Shown here: positions 21,931-32,664 of the stretch, in pieces
Layout of the letters: every line of letters begins with the position of its first letter
How positions within the stretch are numbered: the stretch's first letter is position 1
Origin: Conchocele bisecta
Taxonomy: Eukaryota; Mollusca; Bivalvia; Lucinida; Thyasiridae
DNA length: 64,000 nt
Assembly (NCBI GenBank): GCA_029237695.1
Contig: CM055266.1
Coordinates: 108,083,370 to 108,147,369, forward strand
Direction: 5' to 3'
Made by a program: the position numbers and the translations under genes
The notes under the pieces: generated by a model
Seen by the model: only the letters and a program-made list of their open reading frames with translations
What the model was told of the DNA's origin: nothing
Databases searched by the model: none

Positions 21931-22365
21931 TTATGCGCCCGCCACCGAATGGTGATGGAGGCATATAATCTCGCCTGCGTCCGTCCGTCCGTCCACCCAG
22001 AAACCTTAACACTTTTGTAAATGTCTTATAATTTTTGTTTCCTTACATGGATCTGCTTGCTATTTCACACACACGTTGGTCTAATGGTCCTCTACCACCC
22101 ATTGACAAATCCACGATCGTCCTGCCCCCGTTAAGCACAGGTCAAGGTCACATACAATGTATCTTGTGCGTTTGAAACTCGGGTAAGTGTCTTATAATGT
22201 CTGTTTCCTTGTATGGATTTGCTTGATATTTCACACATCCATTTCTCTGATGGTCTGCTTTCATGCTGTGACAAATCCACGCTTCTCTGGCCCTGCTTTC
22301 AAATGTGCCTCGTTTTCTTTGGCTGCCAGCGAGGCCATTCATTCGTCGACAGGCCACATTTCTAC
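21931..22365 (+). mobile_element. Rolling-circle-like element, family A, short copy
   Basis: It starts TTATGCGCCCGCCACCGAAT with inverted GGAGGCATA, then GTCCGTCCGTCC. About two core units have CAGGTCAAGGTCACATAC. The end has TTTGGCTGCCAGCGAGG and GTCGACAGGCCACATTTCTA, where the final CTAG has become CTAC. Confidence 0.75.
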
Positions 22366-22456
22366 TCTTTTATTGAGAAGCAAGGCAAATATAAAGCAAC
22401 AACAGACAACAATTTTCGTGTCCAGCATTCTAAGGGTTAAACATTCAATCCTTACC

Positions 22457-22664
22457 TTAACCCTTAGACCGCTACACACAACAATTGTCATCTGCTGTTG
22501 CTTTTATATCTTACCTTATTTCTCAATAAAAACATGGTTTGACTGTCAAAGCATGTTGTAAATTATTCTAATGTGCTGTCAAAGCATGTTTTTGATGATA
22601 AAAATGGAAAATAGAAAATAAACAGCAGACGACAAAAAATTTAGATAGCGGTGTAAGGGTAAAG
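22457..22664. mobile_element. M7 foldback MITE with TTAA end
   Basis: TTAACCCTTAGACCGCTA at the left; TAGCGGTGTAAGGGTAAA at the right is its decayed inverse. It carries CAAAGCATGTTTTTGATGAT and ACAGCAGACGACAAAAA. The full copy is at 52973-53222. Confidence 0.78.
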
Positions 22665-22776
22665 TGGGAAAAATCTTGGCCTGAAAATAAAATACTCTCG
22701 TAATATTGCCTAACCAGTGGATGAGACTTGAACCAAGGTTTCGTCACTGTATGACCTTAGCCGTTGCTGGGATGTT

Positions 22777-22948
22777 AAACCTTATAATGCGAAAAACGTA
22801 AATTGTCGTCTGCTCTTGTGTTATATGTTTGCGATTTTTCAATAATAACATGGTTTGACAGCACTTTAGAATCATTTCCATTGAAAATGATTCTGAAGTG
22901 TTGTCAAACCATGTTTATGATGAGAAAAATGGAAGTTAAAAATAAACA
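22777..22948. mobile_element. M7-related foldback fragment
   Basis: ATGGTTTGACAGCACTTTAG and GTGTTGTCAAACCATG are inverted around ATTTCCATTGAAAATGATTC. AATTGTCGTCTGCTCTTG matches the M7 subterminal region. Confidence 0.6.
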
Positions 22949-23241
22949 CCCACGCTTCCAATGTGTCGGCCCAATGCCTTTATCAAGCAAAGGGGCATCC
23001 ATTTTAGGTTTCACCAAGTATGTTTATTCACCACTTCATGACAATAACTTACACATTGCGAAATATAAAATGGATGCCACTTAGCGAATAGTACTAGTAG
23101 ACACTAATTCCTTGATAAAGGCCTTTGGCTGAAAGATTGGAATAGTAGGTTTGCAGCTAATGAAGTATTGTTCAACATATTGTATTAATGTGGAAAGCTT
23201 GTCGAACTTAACATCGAACGCCAAAATTTAATTCAGCTCTA

Positions 23242-23643
23242 CAGAGCTCCAGATAAGGTGCGTATTTGCGTAAATATCCGATTAAAATTGCCAAAAATCC
23301 AATTGAAATCAGAAGTAGTGAGTATCAAAAAGCAATGAAAAATTTGTGGTATCTTTATCATGCTACAGAAAGCAATAAACAGACTACAAATATAGCATAT
23401 TTTCTTATTTTTTCATGAAAACACATCTTGATATTTCATTAAAATTGTCTCCAAGGAGACAATTCTAATGAAATACCAAGATGTGTTTCCATTTAGAAGC
23501 AAACTATTCAATTAAGTGCTGTCTGCTGATGTGTAAACAGTAGTGTGATTTTATTTTACACAATTAAACTTTTGAAATACCCAATTGCTTCAGAAATGAT
23601 GGAGTGACAATACTCAATTACTAATTCCTTATCTGGAGCCCTG
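23242..23643. mobile_element. M6 hAT-like foldback, complete copy
   Basis: It starts CAGAGCTCCAGATAAGGTGC and ends TTCCTTATCTGGAGCCCTG. The middle has an inner palindrome around ATTGTCTCCAAGGAGACAAT. A CAG start and CTG end fit hAT-type non-autonomous elements. Confidence 0.75.
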
Positions 23644-23701
23644 GCTGTATAAGGTTCAAACCGTTTCACTTCTGTCTGTGAGACAGAGTCGTGCCGGCAC
23701 A

Positions 23702-24060
23702 TTAACAGAGCTCCAGATTAGCTGCGTATTTTACACACTTATTTTAGCAGAATATTGATTATAAAAAGTGGCAGTGCAAAATACTCACAGCAATGTGAAA
23801 ATACACATTGATTTTCAAATTGAGTAGTGAAAATACTGTAATATAGTTTAAAATTTACATAGTTGAGCTGCAAAAAGCAAATTTGCGGCTCAAATACATG
23901 TAGGTGAATTTTTTAATTTGTTTTATTTTTTATTGTTTGTTCCCTATTTAATATTAAGGAAGCAAATGAATAATACATTTGTAAAAGTGAAATATGCATT
24001 GAATTTGAAATCTGGGGGTATATTACTCTTTAGATACAAAACTTATCTGGAGCAACGACA
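23702..24060. mobile_element. M6-related foldback, ending close to an exon
   Basis: CAGAGCTCCAGATTAGCTGC at the left, CAAAACTTATCTGGAGCAAC at the right. It ends about 30 bp before the exon acceptor at 24089, so the branch-point region lies just outside it. A related half is at 36402-36560. Confidence 0.6.
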
Positions 24061-24089
24061 TTAAGTCCTTTCACTTGTGTCCCCTGCAG

Positions 24090-24239
24090 CATTACCGGGA
24101 GGTGTATCAGCGCCTGGAGCTTGTCCATAAGAAGGTGTTCCCGGACGCCCATCGTCGACGATGGAAGGAGGCAGACTGGACGGACGAGACGGACCAACTC
24201 ATTCTCATACTGCAGTCTGTGATACACAACAAAGCCATG
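24090..24239 (+). CDS. ADP-ribosylglycohydrolase, exon with DWTDETDQ motif
   Basis: The acceptor CTTGTGTCCCCTGCAG ends at 24089; the donor is ATG followed by GTATAG. It has 50 codons, phase 0 both ends. It encodes HYREVYQRLELVHKKVFPDA then HRRRWKEADWTDETDQ and a helix LILILQSVIHNKAM. DWTD-x-TDQ is the ARH/DraG metal-binding loop. In ARH3 the ligands are Thr76, Asp77 and Asp78; here they align with T71, D72 and E73, so the third is Glu in place of Asp. The GAG codon is unambiguous. Confidence 0.92.
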
Positions 24240-24255
24240 GTATAGTCAGGCCTGC

Positions 24256-24583
24256 AGGGGCACCGTTTGACTAAACTTTGTACGACTAAAATGTCCGTAC
24301 GTGCAAAATTTTGATAGTCTATAAATGTCACATTAACAATGTTTTCTTGTTGATTATTGGATTTACATTACCGCTATCATAATTTTTTGTCGTCTGCTGT
24401 TTATTTTCTATTTTCCATTTTTATCATCAAAAACATGCTTTCGCATCACTTTAGAACAATTTACAACATGCTTTGACAGTCAAACCATGCTCAATAAATG
24501 TAAATCCATCAATTGAAATTTCCAGACGATCCCAAATTTGCACTTACGAACATTTTAGTCGTACAAAGTTTAGTGAAATGGCC
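24256..24583. mobile_element. M5 foldback MITE interrupted by an M7 piece
   Basis: The left arm ACTTTGTACGACTAAAATGT starts near 24275. The right arm CGAACATTTTAGTCGTACAA and AGTTTAGTGAAATGGCCCC ends at 24583. Between 24372 and 24490 lies foreign text (TTTTTTGTCGTCTGCTGTTT, ACATGCTTTGACAGTC) belonging to M7. The left end follows the exon donor by only 16 bp. Confidence 0.68.
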
Positions 24584-25020
24584 CCAAGATCTAGGTTCGC
24601 GCTACTCGTAGTGGCTACTAATATTTCAGAAATGTACATTATGTCTACTCAAAATTTCAGAAATAATTTGAAAAAGTAGTGTCTTTTTACAAATATTGGA
24701 GCAAATGTAAAATCGTCTTTTTTTGTGTTATCAGTTTATTTTGGCTACTGATTTAAAAAGTCCTAGCACCAGCCTAGCTACAGATATACCATAATATCCC
24801 TAGTATTGGAACATCACTGGAGGGTGGAAGGGTAATGCGTTTATTAACGATGAGTCCATTATTTAGGATCGCTAAATGCGGGTCGTGGCCATCTAAACTA
24901 ATGCTGAAATGTCAATGCTGATTTGGACTCCATCAGATCTATTTCAGTGCTTGAATTTCAATGCTGAGTTACCCCCAGAATATGCTTACATGCATATAAA
25001 GCCCTATCTTCCATTTGCAG
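24584..25020. other. Short intron remainder, nothing recognised
   Basis: AT-rich intron ending in the acceptor CTTCCATTTGCAG. No repeat family is recognised. Confidence 0.4.
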
Positions 25021-25164
25021 ATCGAGCCTGTGGACTTTGCGAAGCGGTTGATGTGCTGGTCGGAGCAGGGCTTCCCGGAGCTGGGGGACGAGAGCAGCCC
25101 GGGCGTCTGCTCCCAGGTCCGCAACATCATCGCACACCCGCAGTTCTCAGAGACTCCTCTTCGG
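25021..25164 (+). CDS. ADP-ribosylglycohydrolase, central exon
   Basis: The acceptor CTTCCATTTGCAG ends at 25020; the donor is CGG followed by GTACGC. It has 48 codons, phase 0 both ends: IEPVDFAKRLMCWSEQGFPE followed by LGDESSPGVCSQVRNIIAHP and QFSETPLR. In ARH/DraG proteins this segment follows the DDT loop and carries the D-x(2)-D/F-A-x-R-L helix and a loop over the substrate site. GC content is clearly above the surrounding intron. An M1 MITE begins about 20 bp after the donor. Confidence 0.88.
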
Positions 25165-25179
25165 GTACGCCGCTGTATA

Positions 25180-25475
25180 TGTGACTGTGACTGGAGAAAT
25201 GTGACTTATGGGATTTGTGACCAGTGTAGTTACCTGTCCCTATATGTCATTAGCTGTTGTTGGGACATTAAACCCCATTCATTTCATAGTGTAATTACAT
25301 TACAAATAGCCCACTCTTGTAGCCTGATTATAGTTCTTGTTAGTAGCATGACGGGTGTTTCATTGGTGGTATGGTGAACAGTGTAGATCCTGATCAGCCT
25401 GTGCGGATGCACAGGCTAATCTGGATCTACACTGGTCACAAAATCCATAAACTCCCTTTCTCCAGTCAGGGCCAC
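25180..25475 (+). mobile_element. M1 foldback MITE beside an exon donor
   Basis: GTGACTGTGACTGGAGAAAT at the left, TTTCTCCAGTCAGGGCCACA at the right. The interior has GTTGTTGGGACATTAAACCC and GATCCTGATCAGCCTGTGCG. It starts within the 5' end of the 1185-bp intron. Confidence 0.8.
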
Positions 25476-25604
25476 ACATGATAGTGGGCTAGTGTCGCTG
25501 GATGTCCGGTTTATCAGGCAAGGCTAGTAAACATGTAAGGAATCCTACTTCAAGGTGTATGATCACGTGGTACTAACAACAACAAGTACCGATTCAAAGT
25601 ATTT

Positions 25605-25700
25605 TCGCTCAAACTTCTGTCGTTTTTGCGATGAATCGATTTCCATGTCTCTAACACGGAAATCGATTCTTCGCAAAAACGACATACGTCTGAGCCAAAC
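25605..25700. repeat. Short palindrome
   Basis: TGTCGTTTTTGCGATGAATC and GATTTCCATG face GGAAATCGATTCTTCGCAA and AAACGACATACGTC. The arms are about 35 bp with a small loop. No other copy is noticed. Confidence 0.7.
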
Positions 25701-26349
25701 TCCCTAGACCACCAAATGCAGCTCATGAAGACGCGTTTGCTGTTCCATATTTCATCAAAATCTGTTGCATATTAAGAAAAATATCAAATAATACTTACTT
25801 TGGAGTGGGCAACATTGTTGTTGTTGTAACCATGCACCTTGTACATGTATGAGCGATTCGCTTGAAACTTCATATGCATGCTTATAATCATCCATGCTCC
25901 CCCCATGCATTTCTCTATTCTCATATAACTTGTTTACCATATCAATGTTTGGCTTTAGACTGTATGGACATGTTTATGATCCAGCCACCACAGCGATGGG
26001 ATACTTTGTGGCGTTCTTGTGTATCTGTTGCAATTCGTTAAATATTGATTTTAATGCGAAATTCTATGGGATTTTAACATGGAAATTAAATTTTTAAAAA
26101 TAATTTTAATATTTGTGGACCAGTTTTCAAAATTTAACTTTTGTTTTCTTAGTTGAATGGTCACAAAACCTAAATCAATCAAGTGGTCTTGACCTTCATG
26201 TATATCTTTTCCTGAAATCTTTATTACTGCTTGATTTTTTTGTCTTTTATGGAAAAATATAGTTCTTTTTCCAAATCATCATTATCACATGAAAAATTGT
26301 GGTGTGATAAGGGAGGTAATTACAGATCGTAGTCCATTTGTCTTTTTAG
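25701..26349. other. Intron remainder, nothing recognised
   Basis: AT-rich. It contains bivalve-repeat-like phrases such as TTGAAACTTCATATGCATGC near 25862, related to the 37.5- and 40.8-kb repeats. It ends in the acceptor TGTCTTTTTAG. Confidence 0.4.
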
Positions 26350-26504
26350 GCCTCAGAGATGGTATGGCGAGACTCGGGTAAATTCATCGCCAGTAACAGC
26401 GCCGTGGCCCGGACGGCTATACTCGGTGTACATCAGTATGCAACACTAGGACAGGTCATCAAAAACACCTTAGACATGTGCAAGGTCACACACTTCGACC
26501 CCAG
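26350..26504 (+). CDS. ADP-ribosylglycohydrolase, exon ending in THFDPR
   Basis: The acceptor GTCTTTTTAG ends at 26349; the donor is CCCCAG followed by GTAAGG. It has 51 codons plus two bases (phase 2). It encodes ASEMVWRDSGKFIASNSAVA followed by RTAILGVHQYATLGQVIKNT and LDMCKVTHFDP, with the Arg codon split across the intron. S-N-x-A-x-x-R and T-H-x-D-P-R are family motifs that build the ADP-ribose pocket. The next exon supplies the last base of AGA and continues CQASCVAVV, which proves this donor is the one that keeps the frame. The last 15 bases of the exon plus the donor are the source of the downstream 25-bp minisatellite. Confidence 0.93.
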
Positions 26505-27375
26505 GTAAGGTCACCCACTTCGACCCCAGGTAAGGTTACACTCTTCGACCCCAGATATCGTCACACACTTCGACCACAGGTAAGGTCACACACTTCGACC
26601 CCAGGTAAGGTCATACACTCGACCCCAGGTAAGGTTACACTCTTCAACCCCAGATATCGTCACACACTTCGACCACAGGTAAGGTCATGTACTTCGACCC
26701 CAGCTAAGGTCACACATTTCGACCCCAGGTAAGGTTATGCACTTCAACCCTGGTAAGGTCACACACTTTTACCCCAGGTAAGGTCATGCACTACGACCCT
26801 AGGTAAGGTCATGCACTTCGACCCCAGGTAAGGTCACATACTTCGACCCCAGGTAAGGTCACACACTTCTACCCCAGGTAAGGTCACACACTTCGACCCC
26901 AGGTAAGGTCACACACTTCGACCCCAGGTAAGGTCACGCACTTCCACCCCAGGTAAGGTCACACACTTCGACCCCAGGTAAGGTCACACACTTTTACCCC
27001 AGGTAAGGTCACACACTTCGACCCCAGGTAAGGTTACACACTTCAACCCCAGATATGGTGACACTCTTCGACCCCAGATATCGTCACACACTTCGACCAC
27101 AGGTAAGGTCACACACTTCGACCCCAGGTAAGGTCATACACTCGACCCCAGGTAAGGTTACACACTTCAACCCCAGATATGGTTACACAGTTCAACCCCA
27201 GGTAAGGTCATTCACTTCAAACCTGGTAAGGTCACGCTTTGACCCCAGGTAAGGTCATGCACTACAACCCTAGGTAAGGTTATGCACTTCGACCCCAGGT
27301 ACGGTCACGCACTTCCACCCCAGGTAAGGTCACGCTCTTCAACCTCAGGTAAGGTCATGCACTTCGACCCCAAGT
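26490..27375 (+). repeat. 25-bp minisatellite made of exon end plus splice donor
   Basis: Unit: AAGGTCACACACTTCGACCC followed by CAGGT, roughly 35 units with small changes (some 24-26 bp). The first unit is the exon's own end (codons for KVTHFDP and R) and its GTAAGGT donor. Every good unit therefore repeats CCCCAG/GTAAGGT, a consensus 5' splice site. A unit of 25 bp shifts the frame by one per copy. Units also hold AGGTCAC half-sites. Confidence 0.95.
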
Positions 27376-27711
27376 AAGGTAGCGCAATTTTACCACATCG
27401 GCAACATATTTTAACACCAGTTGGACACTTGATGTAATAAAACATGGAACTTCATTTGAAGATTATATGCTACCCATTATGCAACTCCATGGCAAAAAGA
27501 GACTTCGTATTTCGCACTGGAGTCGTACAGTTCCTTGAATATTTGAATATTGAACGCTATTGAAAACCCTACGATTATTTTCATGATGGGGTGCGTATTA
27601 TTATCAGGTAATTTCCTATGCATTGACCAAATAGATTCTGACTGATAACAAATTGTATCCTGCATTGATCACCACAACTACTTTCTGTCGTTGCATTGAT
27701 CAAACAGCATT
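27376..27711. other. Intron remainder, nothing recognised
   Basis: AT-rich sequence without exon signals or recognised repeats. Confidence 0.4.
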
Positions 27712-27958
27712 ATATGTGGCAGTGACAGGAGAAATGGGGCTTATGGCATTTAAGACCAGTGTAGCTCCAGATCAAATAGCACACTCTTGTAGCCTGAAAA
27801 CGATCTAGTGTTTGTTAGAAGCATGACTGGTGTTTAATTGTTGGAATGGCGACCAGTGTAGTTGCCGATGAGACTGTGCAGCTGCACTGGCTGATCTGGA
27901 TCTACACTGGTCAAAAAACACATAAGCCTGATTTCTCCAGTCACAATTGCATATTGTA
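27712..27958 (+). mobile_element. M1 foldback MITE
   Basis: TGTGGCAGTGACAGGAGAAA at the left and TTTCTCCAGTCACAATTGCA at the right. It has CCAGTGTAGCTCCAGATCAA, AGCATGACTGGTG and CTGGATCTACACTGGTC. Confidence 0.82.
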
Positions 27959-28102
27959 TTACTGAATGACGTTAGTGTCTTGACGTAATGTAACAAGTCC
28001 ACTTTCTTTATTTGCCCATTCTCTAGCATAAAACGTTACAACGGAATTCCTTGACGAGCCTCGGAATGTGTTTCCTAGCCGTGTCTGATAAATCAAACGA
28101 CA

Positions 28103-29017
28103 CTACTGTCTGTTCCATGTTTTGCTGCTGACGAACATTTGGCTATTAAACGCATTAAATCTAAAAAAATATTAAAATGTATCATCGATAACAAAAATCA
28201 CTCTCCACACATTTTTTTATTTGATGAAATTCCGTCAAATGTTGTTTTTATTGCGAACAAAATATTTTCCTATGTGGCAAAAAGGAGGTGTAGAGTGAGG
28301 GTAGAAAAATGAAAAAAAAATTGGAAAGTGACTCCAAAACCTGCTTAGATAGTTTGGTAATGATGTAACTAAAAAATAAGTCCTCAAATTGAAAATTTCA
28401 CAAATTCAATTTTTAGCCCCTCTGTTAAATTCCCTTAGAAAAATTATATTTTTATGCCTCACCACAATAGTGGAGGAGGCATTTTATAGTGTTACCGTTG
28501 TCCGTCCGTCATCAACCTTGTAAGTCGTAAAACTTTTAAACAGTACTATCTACAGACTTGAAACTTGGTATGTAGCTTCCTTATGATGAGTAGATGCGCA
28601 ACATTTATGATTTATTTCAATTTTTTATTTGACCCCCGGGTCATGGATTATCTCCCCCTTTGCGACTTATAATTTGGCAATTTTGCCTTGTAACTTTTAA
28701 AACTTTCAAACCGTAATAGCTACAGACCTGAAACTTGGTATGTAGTTTCCTTGTGATGAGTAGAGTTTAGTTTATTTTGACCTTTGGACTTGGAATTTTG
28801 CCTCGTTTATTATCAAAGCGGTATGTGGGGCATCTGTGTTCTATGAACACGTTTTCTAATCCCTATAAAATCAATATTTTTTGGAATTTCATCATTTAAC
28901 AAATTTGGAGGGTGACTTGTTATTGATAAAAAAGTACTTACGTTTAAATATTGCTTACATTTAATGTGTTTAATAGCCAAAAGTTTGTCGGCAGCAAAAC
29001 ATGGAACAGACAAGTAG
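28103..29017. mobile_element. Family Y TIR element, ending at an exon
   Basis: CTACTGTCTGTTCCATGTTT then TGCTGCTGACGAACATTTGG at the left face CCAAAAGTTTGTCGGCAGCA then AAACATGGAACAGACAAG at the right; the arms are about 50 bp. It is related to 61136-61674. A rolling-circle-like element is nested inside. The right end lies about 21 bp before the exon at 29039, so its tip supplies the upstream side of the acceptor. Confidence 0.72.
28452..28859 (+). mobile_element. Rolling-circle-like element, family B, nested in family Y
   Basis: It starts TTATGCCTCACCACAATAGT with inverted GGAGGAGGCAT, then GTCCGTCCGTC. Two core units have ACAGACTTGAAACTTGGTAT and GTAGCTTCCTTATGATGAGT. The 3' hairpin is GTGTTCTATGAACAC, then GTTTTCTAA (CTAG decayed to CTAA). 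Confidence 0.78.
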
Positions 29018-29038
29018 CATGGTATTCTCCATTTACAG

Positions 29039-29192
29039 ATGCCAGGCGTCGTGTGTTGCCGTGGTGACGGCCATTGCACTCATGTTACAGAAGGGAGATA
29101 AGCATGTCAAAAAGAACGGCAACTTCAACGTAGAATCTGTGATAGACGAATGTTTCACATACTCGTCGCGACTACTGGAGACATTAAAGGAG
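29039..29192 (+). CDS. ADP-ribosylglycohydrolase, exon after the THFDPR motif
   Basis: The acceptor TCTCCATTTACAG ends at 29038; the donor is GAG followed by GTACAG. It is one base (completing Arg) plus 51 codons. It encodes CQASCVAVVTAIALMLQKGD followed by KHVKKNGNFNVESVIDECFT and YSSRLLETLKE. In the family the DPR-x-x-A-S-C-x-A-V-x-x-A stretch is a long helix lining the active site. The phase match with the exon ending at 26504 fixes both splice sites. The polypyrimidine tract is short, and a family Y element ends just upstream. Confidence 0.9.
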
Positions 29193-29470
29193 GTACAGAA
29201 ATCATTGAATATTTGTATCTATGGATGCACACTGACTGTTTCACTTACATAATAGCGTGTGCATTTGTTCTGAGTACATAGCATTACATAAGCGTTATGA
29301 CAGAGTTGTATTTCTAAATTTGAATTTGAAGCACTCTTTGTTTACTTTTATTTCGTGGAGAGAGTGACCTAATATTTTGTGCCAATATTTGCTTTATTAT
29401 GTGAGTTTATGATACTATTTTTGTCTCATATTGTAGAATTGTTTCTCTCAATAACAATATAGCATAAGTA

Positions 29471-30977
29471 CAGTCGAACCTGTGTTAACGACCACCTGTG
29501 AATAGCGACCACCTGTCCACAACGGCCAGTTAAAACCCCCCCGTCCAATTTGTTATTTAAAAGACCTTGGAATAACGACTACCTCCGAACAACAACCAGC
29601 GACCAGCGATTTTCGTTCCCACGCGGCATTTTTGACTGCAAACAGCGACCATTAGTGACCAAGTCATTTTTGTCGGCAAAAAAAAATAACATCGCAATCG
29701 CCGAATTTCCTTTCATCACAAAACTCGGCAACACGGGGAAAAGTTGCCGACAGATTGCGACAGAAATGAAAACATTTACCTTGCCCGATATGGTCGGTGT
29801 CATTTTGGCGACATTAAACATTTTCAATGAAAAATATTGCATAACTCCATTAACGGTAATTCCCGATATGTATTCCGTGTCGTGTATTCCAATAGGCATA
29901 ATGCAATTCCGCGCAAGTCCTAAAACTCGATCATTAGCTGGCAAACTGTGTTTACGCGATGCTGATTCGTCTACAGTGAAAAGACTAAGACTTCAAACAC
30001 ACTGCGCGTGTCAAGTGTAAATTTCACACCGCAGGGCACAAGGCCATATCAAAGATCAATACACGCGGTTGCTGACAACAGTCACGTAGTCCACACTAGA
30101 CTGGTACCCTGTCGGATGCGCAGCATAGCGTTATTCCTAGCGACCGGGAACCAGTCTAAAGTGACACGACAAACGTGTTTATATGAATTGGGTCTCGATC
30201 TCCGACAAATCCCGGCTTATTGCATTAGACCAGACCAGGCAGTGGATTCGCATTGTCTGTCCATGGTTTACATGGTTTACAATGCTCGCGAATCTCTAAT
30301 TAAAAACATCAGTAATTACGTCAGCGGACATGGACCAGGATAGTATACAGTACATTGGACAGAAAGCAAATAAGCCTGGTGTTCTCTCCTGATTTGGACA
30401 CCTAGTTCGTGTGGGTTTTACTCGACTTGACGCATTCAATGAAATATTTTTGTTACAAAAAAACTCGCGGTTTTCACAGGCCGCACCACATAGGCTATCG
30501 TTTTAATACAGACTATATGACCGTTATTAATTTCAACTGGTGGTGTGAAATACTAATGGTCATGCTAAATTAAACCACTTACATGTAATTACGACAAGCT
30601 ATTAAATGGTGCACCAAAGCAAGCCGCGGGATATACTTATCGTGAAGATAATTACTCCCCTTTGTATATAATTTCCAAAGCGAGGCTGGGTTCAGAACAC
30701 TAACAACAAGATGACAAAACAAAATAAATTGACTATTTTAGCCATTTTCGTGCAATTTTTAATTGATGAAAAGCAGATACACTCCACGATCGTGCAATAG
30801 CGAATCGTCAGGTGGAAGTGTATACAGCCAAGACATTTTCTATGCATGCATATTGATTACAATAGAATGCTAAATACATGGCCAACTTTGTTGTGAAACC
30901 GGGAAAATGTTCGACCCTTGGAACAACGACCACTTTGGCCACTTCCCTTTGCCGGTCGTTGTTCACAGGTTCGACTG
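29471..30977 (+). mobile_element. pogo/Tigger-like element T1
   Basis: CAGTCGAACCTGTGTTAACG at the left and GTTGTTCACAGGTTCGACTG at the right are inverse. TA flanks both ends (29469-29470 and 30978-30979). CAGT-x-x-AACCT ends with TA targets are typical of Tigger-type elements. The internal frames (one of about 150 codons from 29550) show no transposase signature; the subterminal AACGACCACC repeats are translated in them. A second copy lies inverted at 34071-35509. Confidence 0.82.
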
Positions 30978-31205
30978 TATATAAGTATGAACGTCAATGC
31001 CCTGCAGATTATTGCTGTATTTTCGTGCGCAAATGGAAACATTATTCTGCAAATTTATACTGTTGGTGTCGTGATATAATGTAACCTATTGCCTATAAAT
31101 CGGAAAACGTGCAGCTACAGATACATATGCTTTTCCGGATCTACACAGGCCACAGACACTAAATGTGGTTGCTAGTATACAGAGTGTTCCATAAGACAGG
31201 TATCA

Positions 31206-32075
31206 TTATACCCCCGCAAACAAAGTTTGTTGGGGGTATATAGGAGTCTGACAGCTTATCGGTCGGTCGGTCGGTCTGTTGGAAATTCCCTTCCGCTCTA
31301 TATCTTCTACACCGATGCATGGATTATCAAATGGCTTGGCACAAATGTTTCTCATGATGAGAAGGTGTGTCGCGATCAATAACCACGCACCTACGTCCAA
31401 GGTCAAGGTCACAGTTGAAGGTCAAAGGTCAAACCTATCGGAATTCCATTCCGCTCTATATCTTCTACAACCGATGCATGGATTATCAAATGGCATTGGC
31501 ACAAATGTCTCATAATGAGAAGGTGTGTCGCGATCAATAACCACGCACCTACGTCCAAGGTCAAGGTCACAGTTGAAGGTCAAAGGTCAAACCTATTGAA
31601 ATTCCCTTCCGCTCTATATCTTCTACACCGATGCATGGATTATCAAATGGCTTGGCACAAATGTTTCTCATGATGAGAAGGTGTGTCGCGATCAATAACC
31701 ACGCACCTACGTCCAAGGTCACAGTTGAAGGTCAAAGGTCAAACCTATTGAAATTCCCTTCCGCTCTATATCTTCTACACCGATGCATGGATTATCAAAT
31801 GCCTTGGCACAAATGTTTCTCATGATGAGAAGGTATGTCACGATCAATAACCACGCACCTACGCCCAAGGTCAAGGTCACAGTTGAAGGTCAAAGGTCAA
31901 ACCTATTGAAATTCCCTTCCGCTCTATATCTTCTGCACCGATGCATAGATTATCACACTATGCCCAGGGTCAAGGTCACAGACTTGATGCGTTTGAAATG
32001 GCTTATAATAAAAAATGCCTCGTTTTCTTTGGCTGCCAGTGAGAGTATTCGTGTGCCGACAGGCCACATTTCTAG
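31206..32075 (+). mobile_element. Rolling-circle-like element with DR1-bearing core
   Basis: It starts TTATACCCCCGCAAACAAAG with inverted GGGGGTATA, then a GGTC run. The core is about 4.5 units of roughly 166 bp with ACCGATGCATGGATTATCAA, GTCAAGGTCACAGTTGAAGG and TCAAAGGTCAAACC. The end is GTGTGCCGACAGGCCACATT followed by TCTAG. Confidence 0.85.
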
Positions 32076-32089
32076 TTTTCATTTGCTCA

Positions 32090-32262
32090 CATGTGGCTGT
32101 GACCGGAGAAATGTTGCTTCTGGGATTTGGGACCTAATCAAATAGCACACTCCTGTAGCCTGATAACAATATATATGTTGCTTTTTAGAAGCATGGAACG
32201 TGTTTCATTGATGGAATGGTGAACTGTGCAGATCCTGATCAGACTGTGTGGATCTCAAGCCT
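32090..32262 (+). mobile_element. M1 left part
   Basis: TGTGGCTGTGACCGGAGAAA, TAATCAAATAGCACACTCCT, AGAAGCATGGAACG and TTCATTGATGGAATGGTGAA. The right arm is absent. Confidence 0.68.
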
Positions 32263-32456
32263 ATAATTCCAGCACAAAAATATTTACACAATTCCCTAAC
32301 ATTTGATCGGCTAGTAGCAAGTCTCTGTCCAAAATTTATATCCCAGTAAACTCCCACGCCGAACTACTTTCCGTAACCGTGAGGCGCAGTTAAAATAATT
32401 CTTAAGAAAACGGAAAATAAACACATTTTCTTGATGAATTTATTTCAAATGCTGGA

Positions 32457-32664
32457 ATTATAAGGAGTGAATGGCCTTTTTGTGGAATTTATCGGGGATA
32501 TAAACTTGGAAAAGTCGCGGGAATACTGGACGAGGCCTTAAAAAATTACAATTTTCGAAAAAAAAAAAAAATTGTAATTTTTTATCGCTTCGTACAGTAT
32601 TCCCGCGACTTTTCCAAGTTTATACTCCGATAAATTCCACGAAAAGGCCATTCATTCCTATAAT
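32457..32664. repeat. Long palindrome with A-rich centre
   Basis: AACTTGGAAAAGTCGCGGGA and ATACT face AGTATTCCCGCGACTTTTCC and AAGTTT. The arms extend outward through TTTATCGG, AAAGGCC and GAATGG. The centre AAATTACAATTTTCG resembles that of M8 at 54310-54461. Confidence 0.78.

Noticed and set aside
26478..27252. Open frames through the 25-bp minisatellite as a repeat protein
   Set aside because: A 25-bp unit changes frame every copy, and the phase to the next exon fixes splicing at 26504. The frames are accidental unless alternative donors are shown.
29550..30343. Frames of 156 and 111 codons in the Tigger-like element, also present in the inverted copy
   Set aside because: They are conserved between copies because the DNA is, include translated subterminal repeats, and show no helix-turn-helix or DDE motif. 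A transposase could not be supported.
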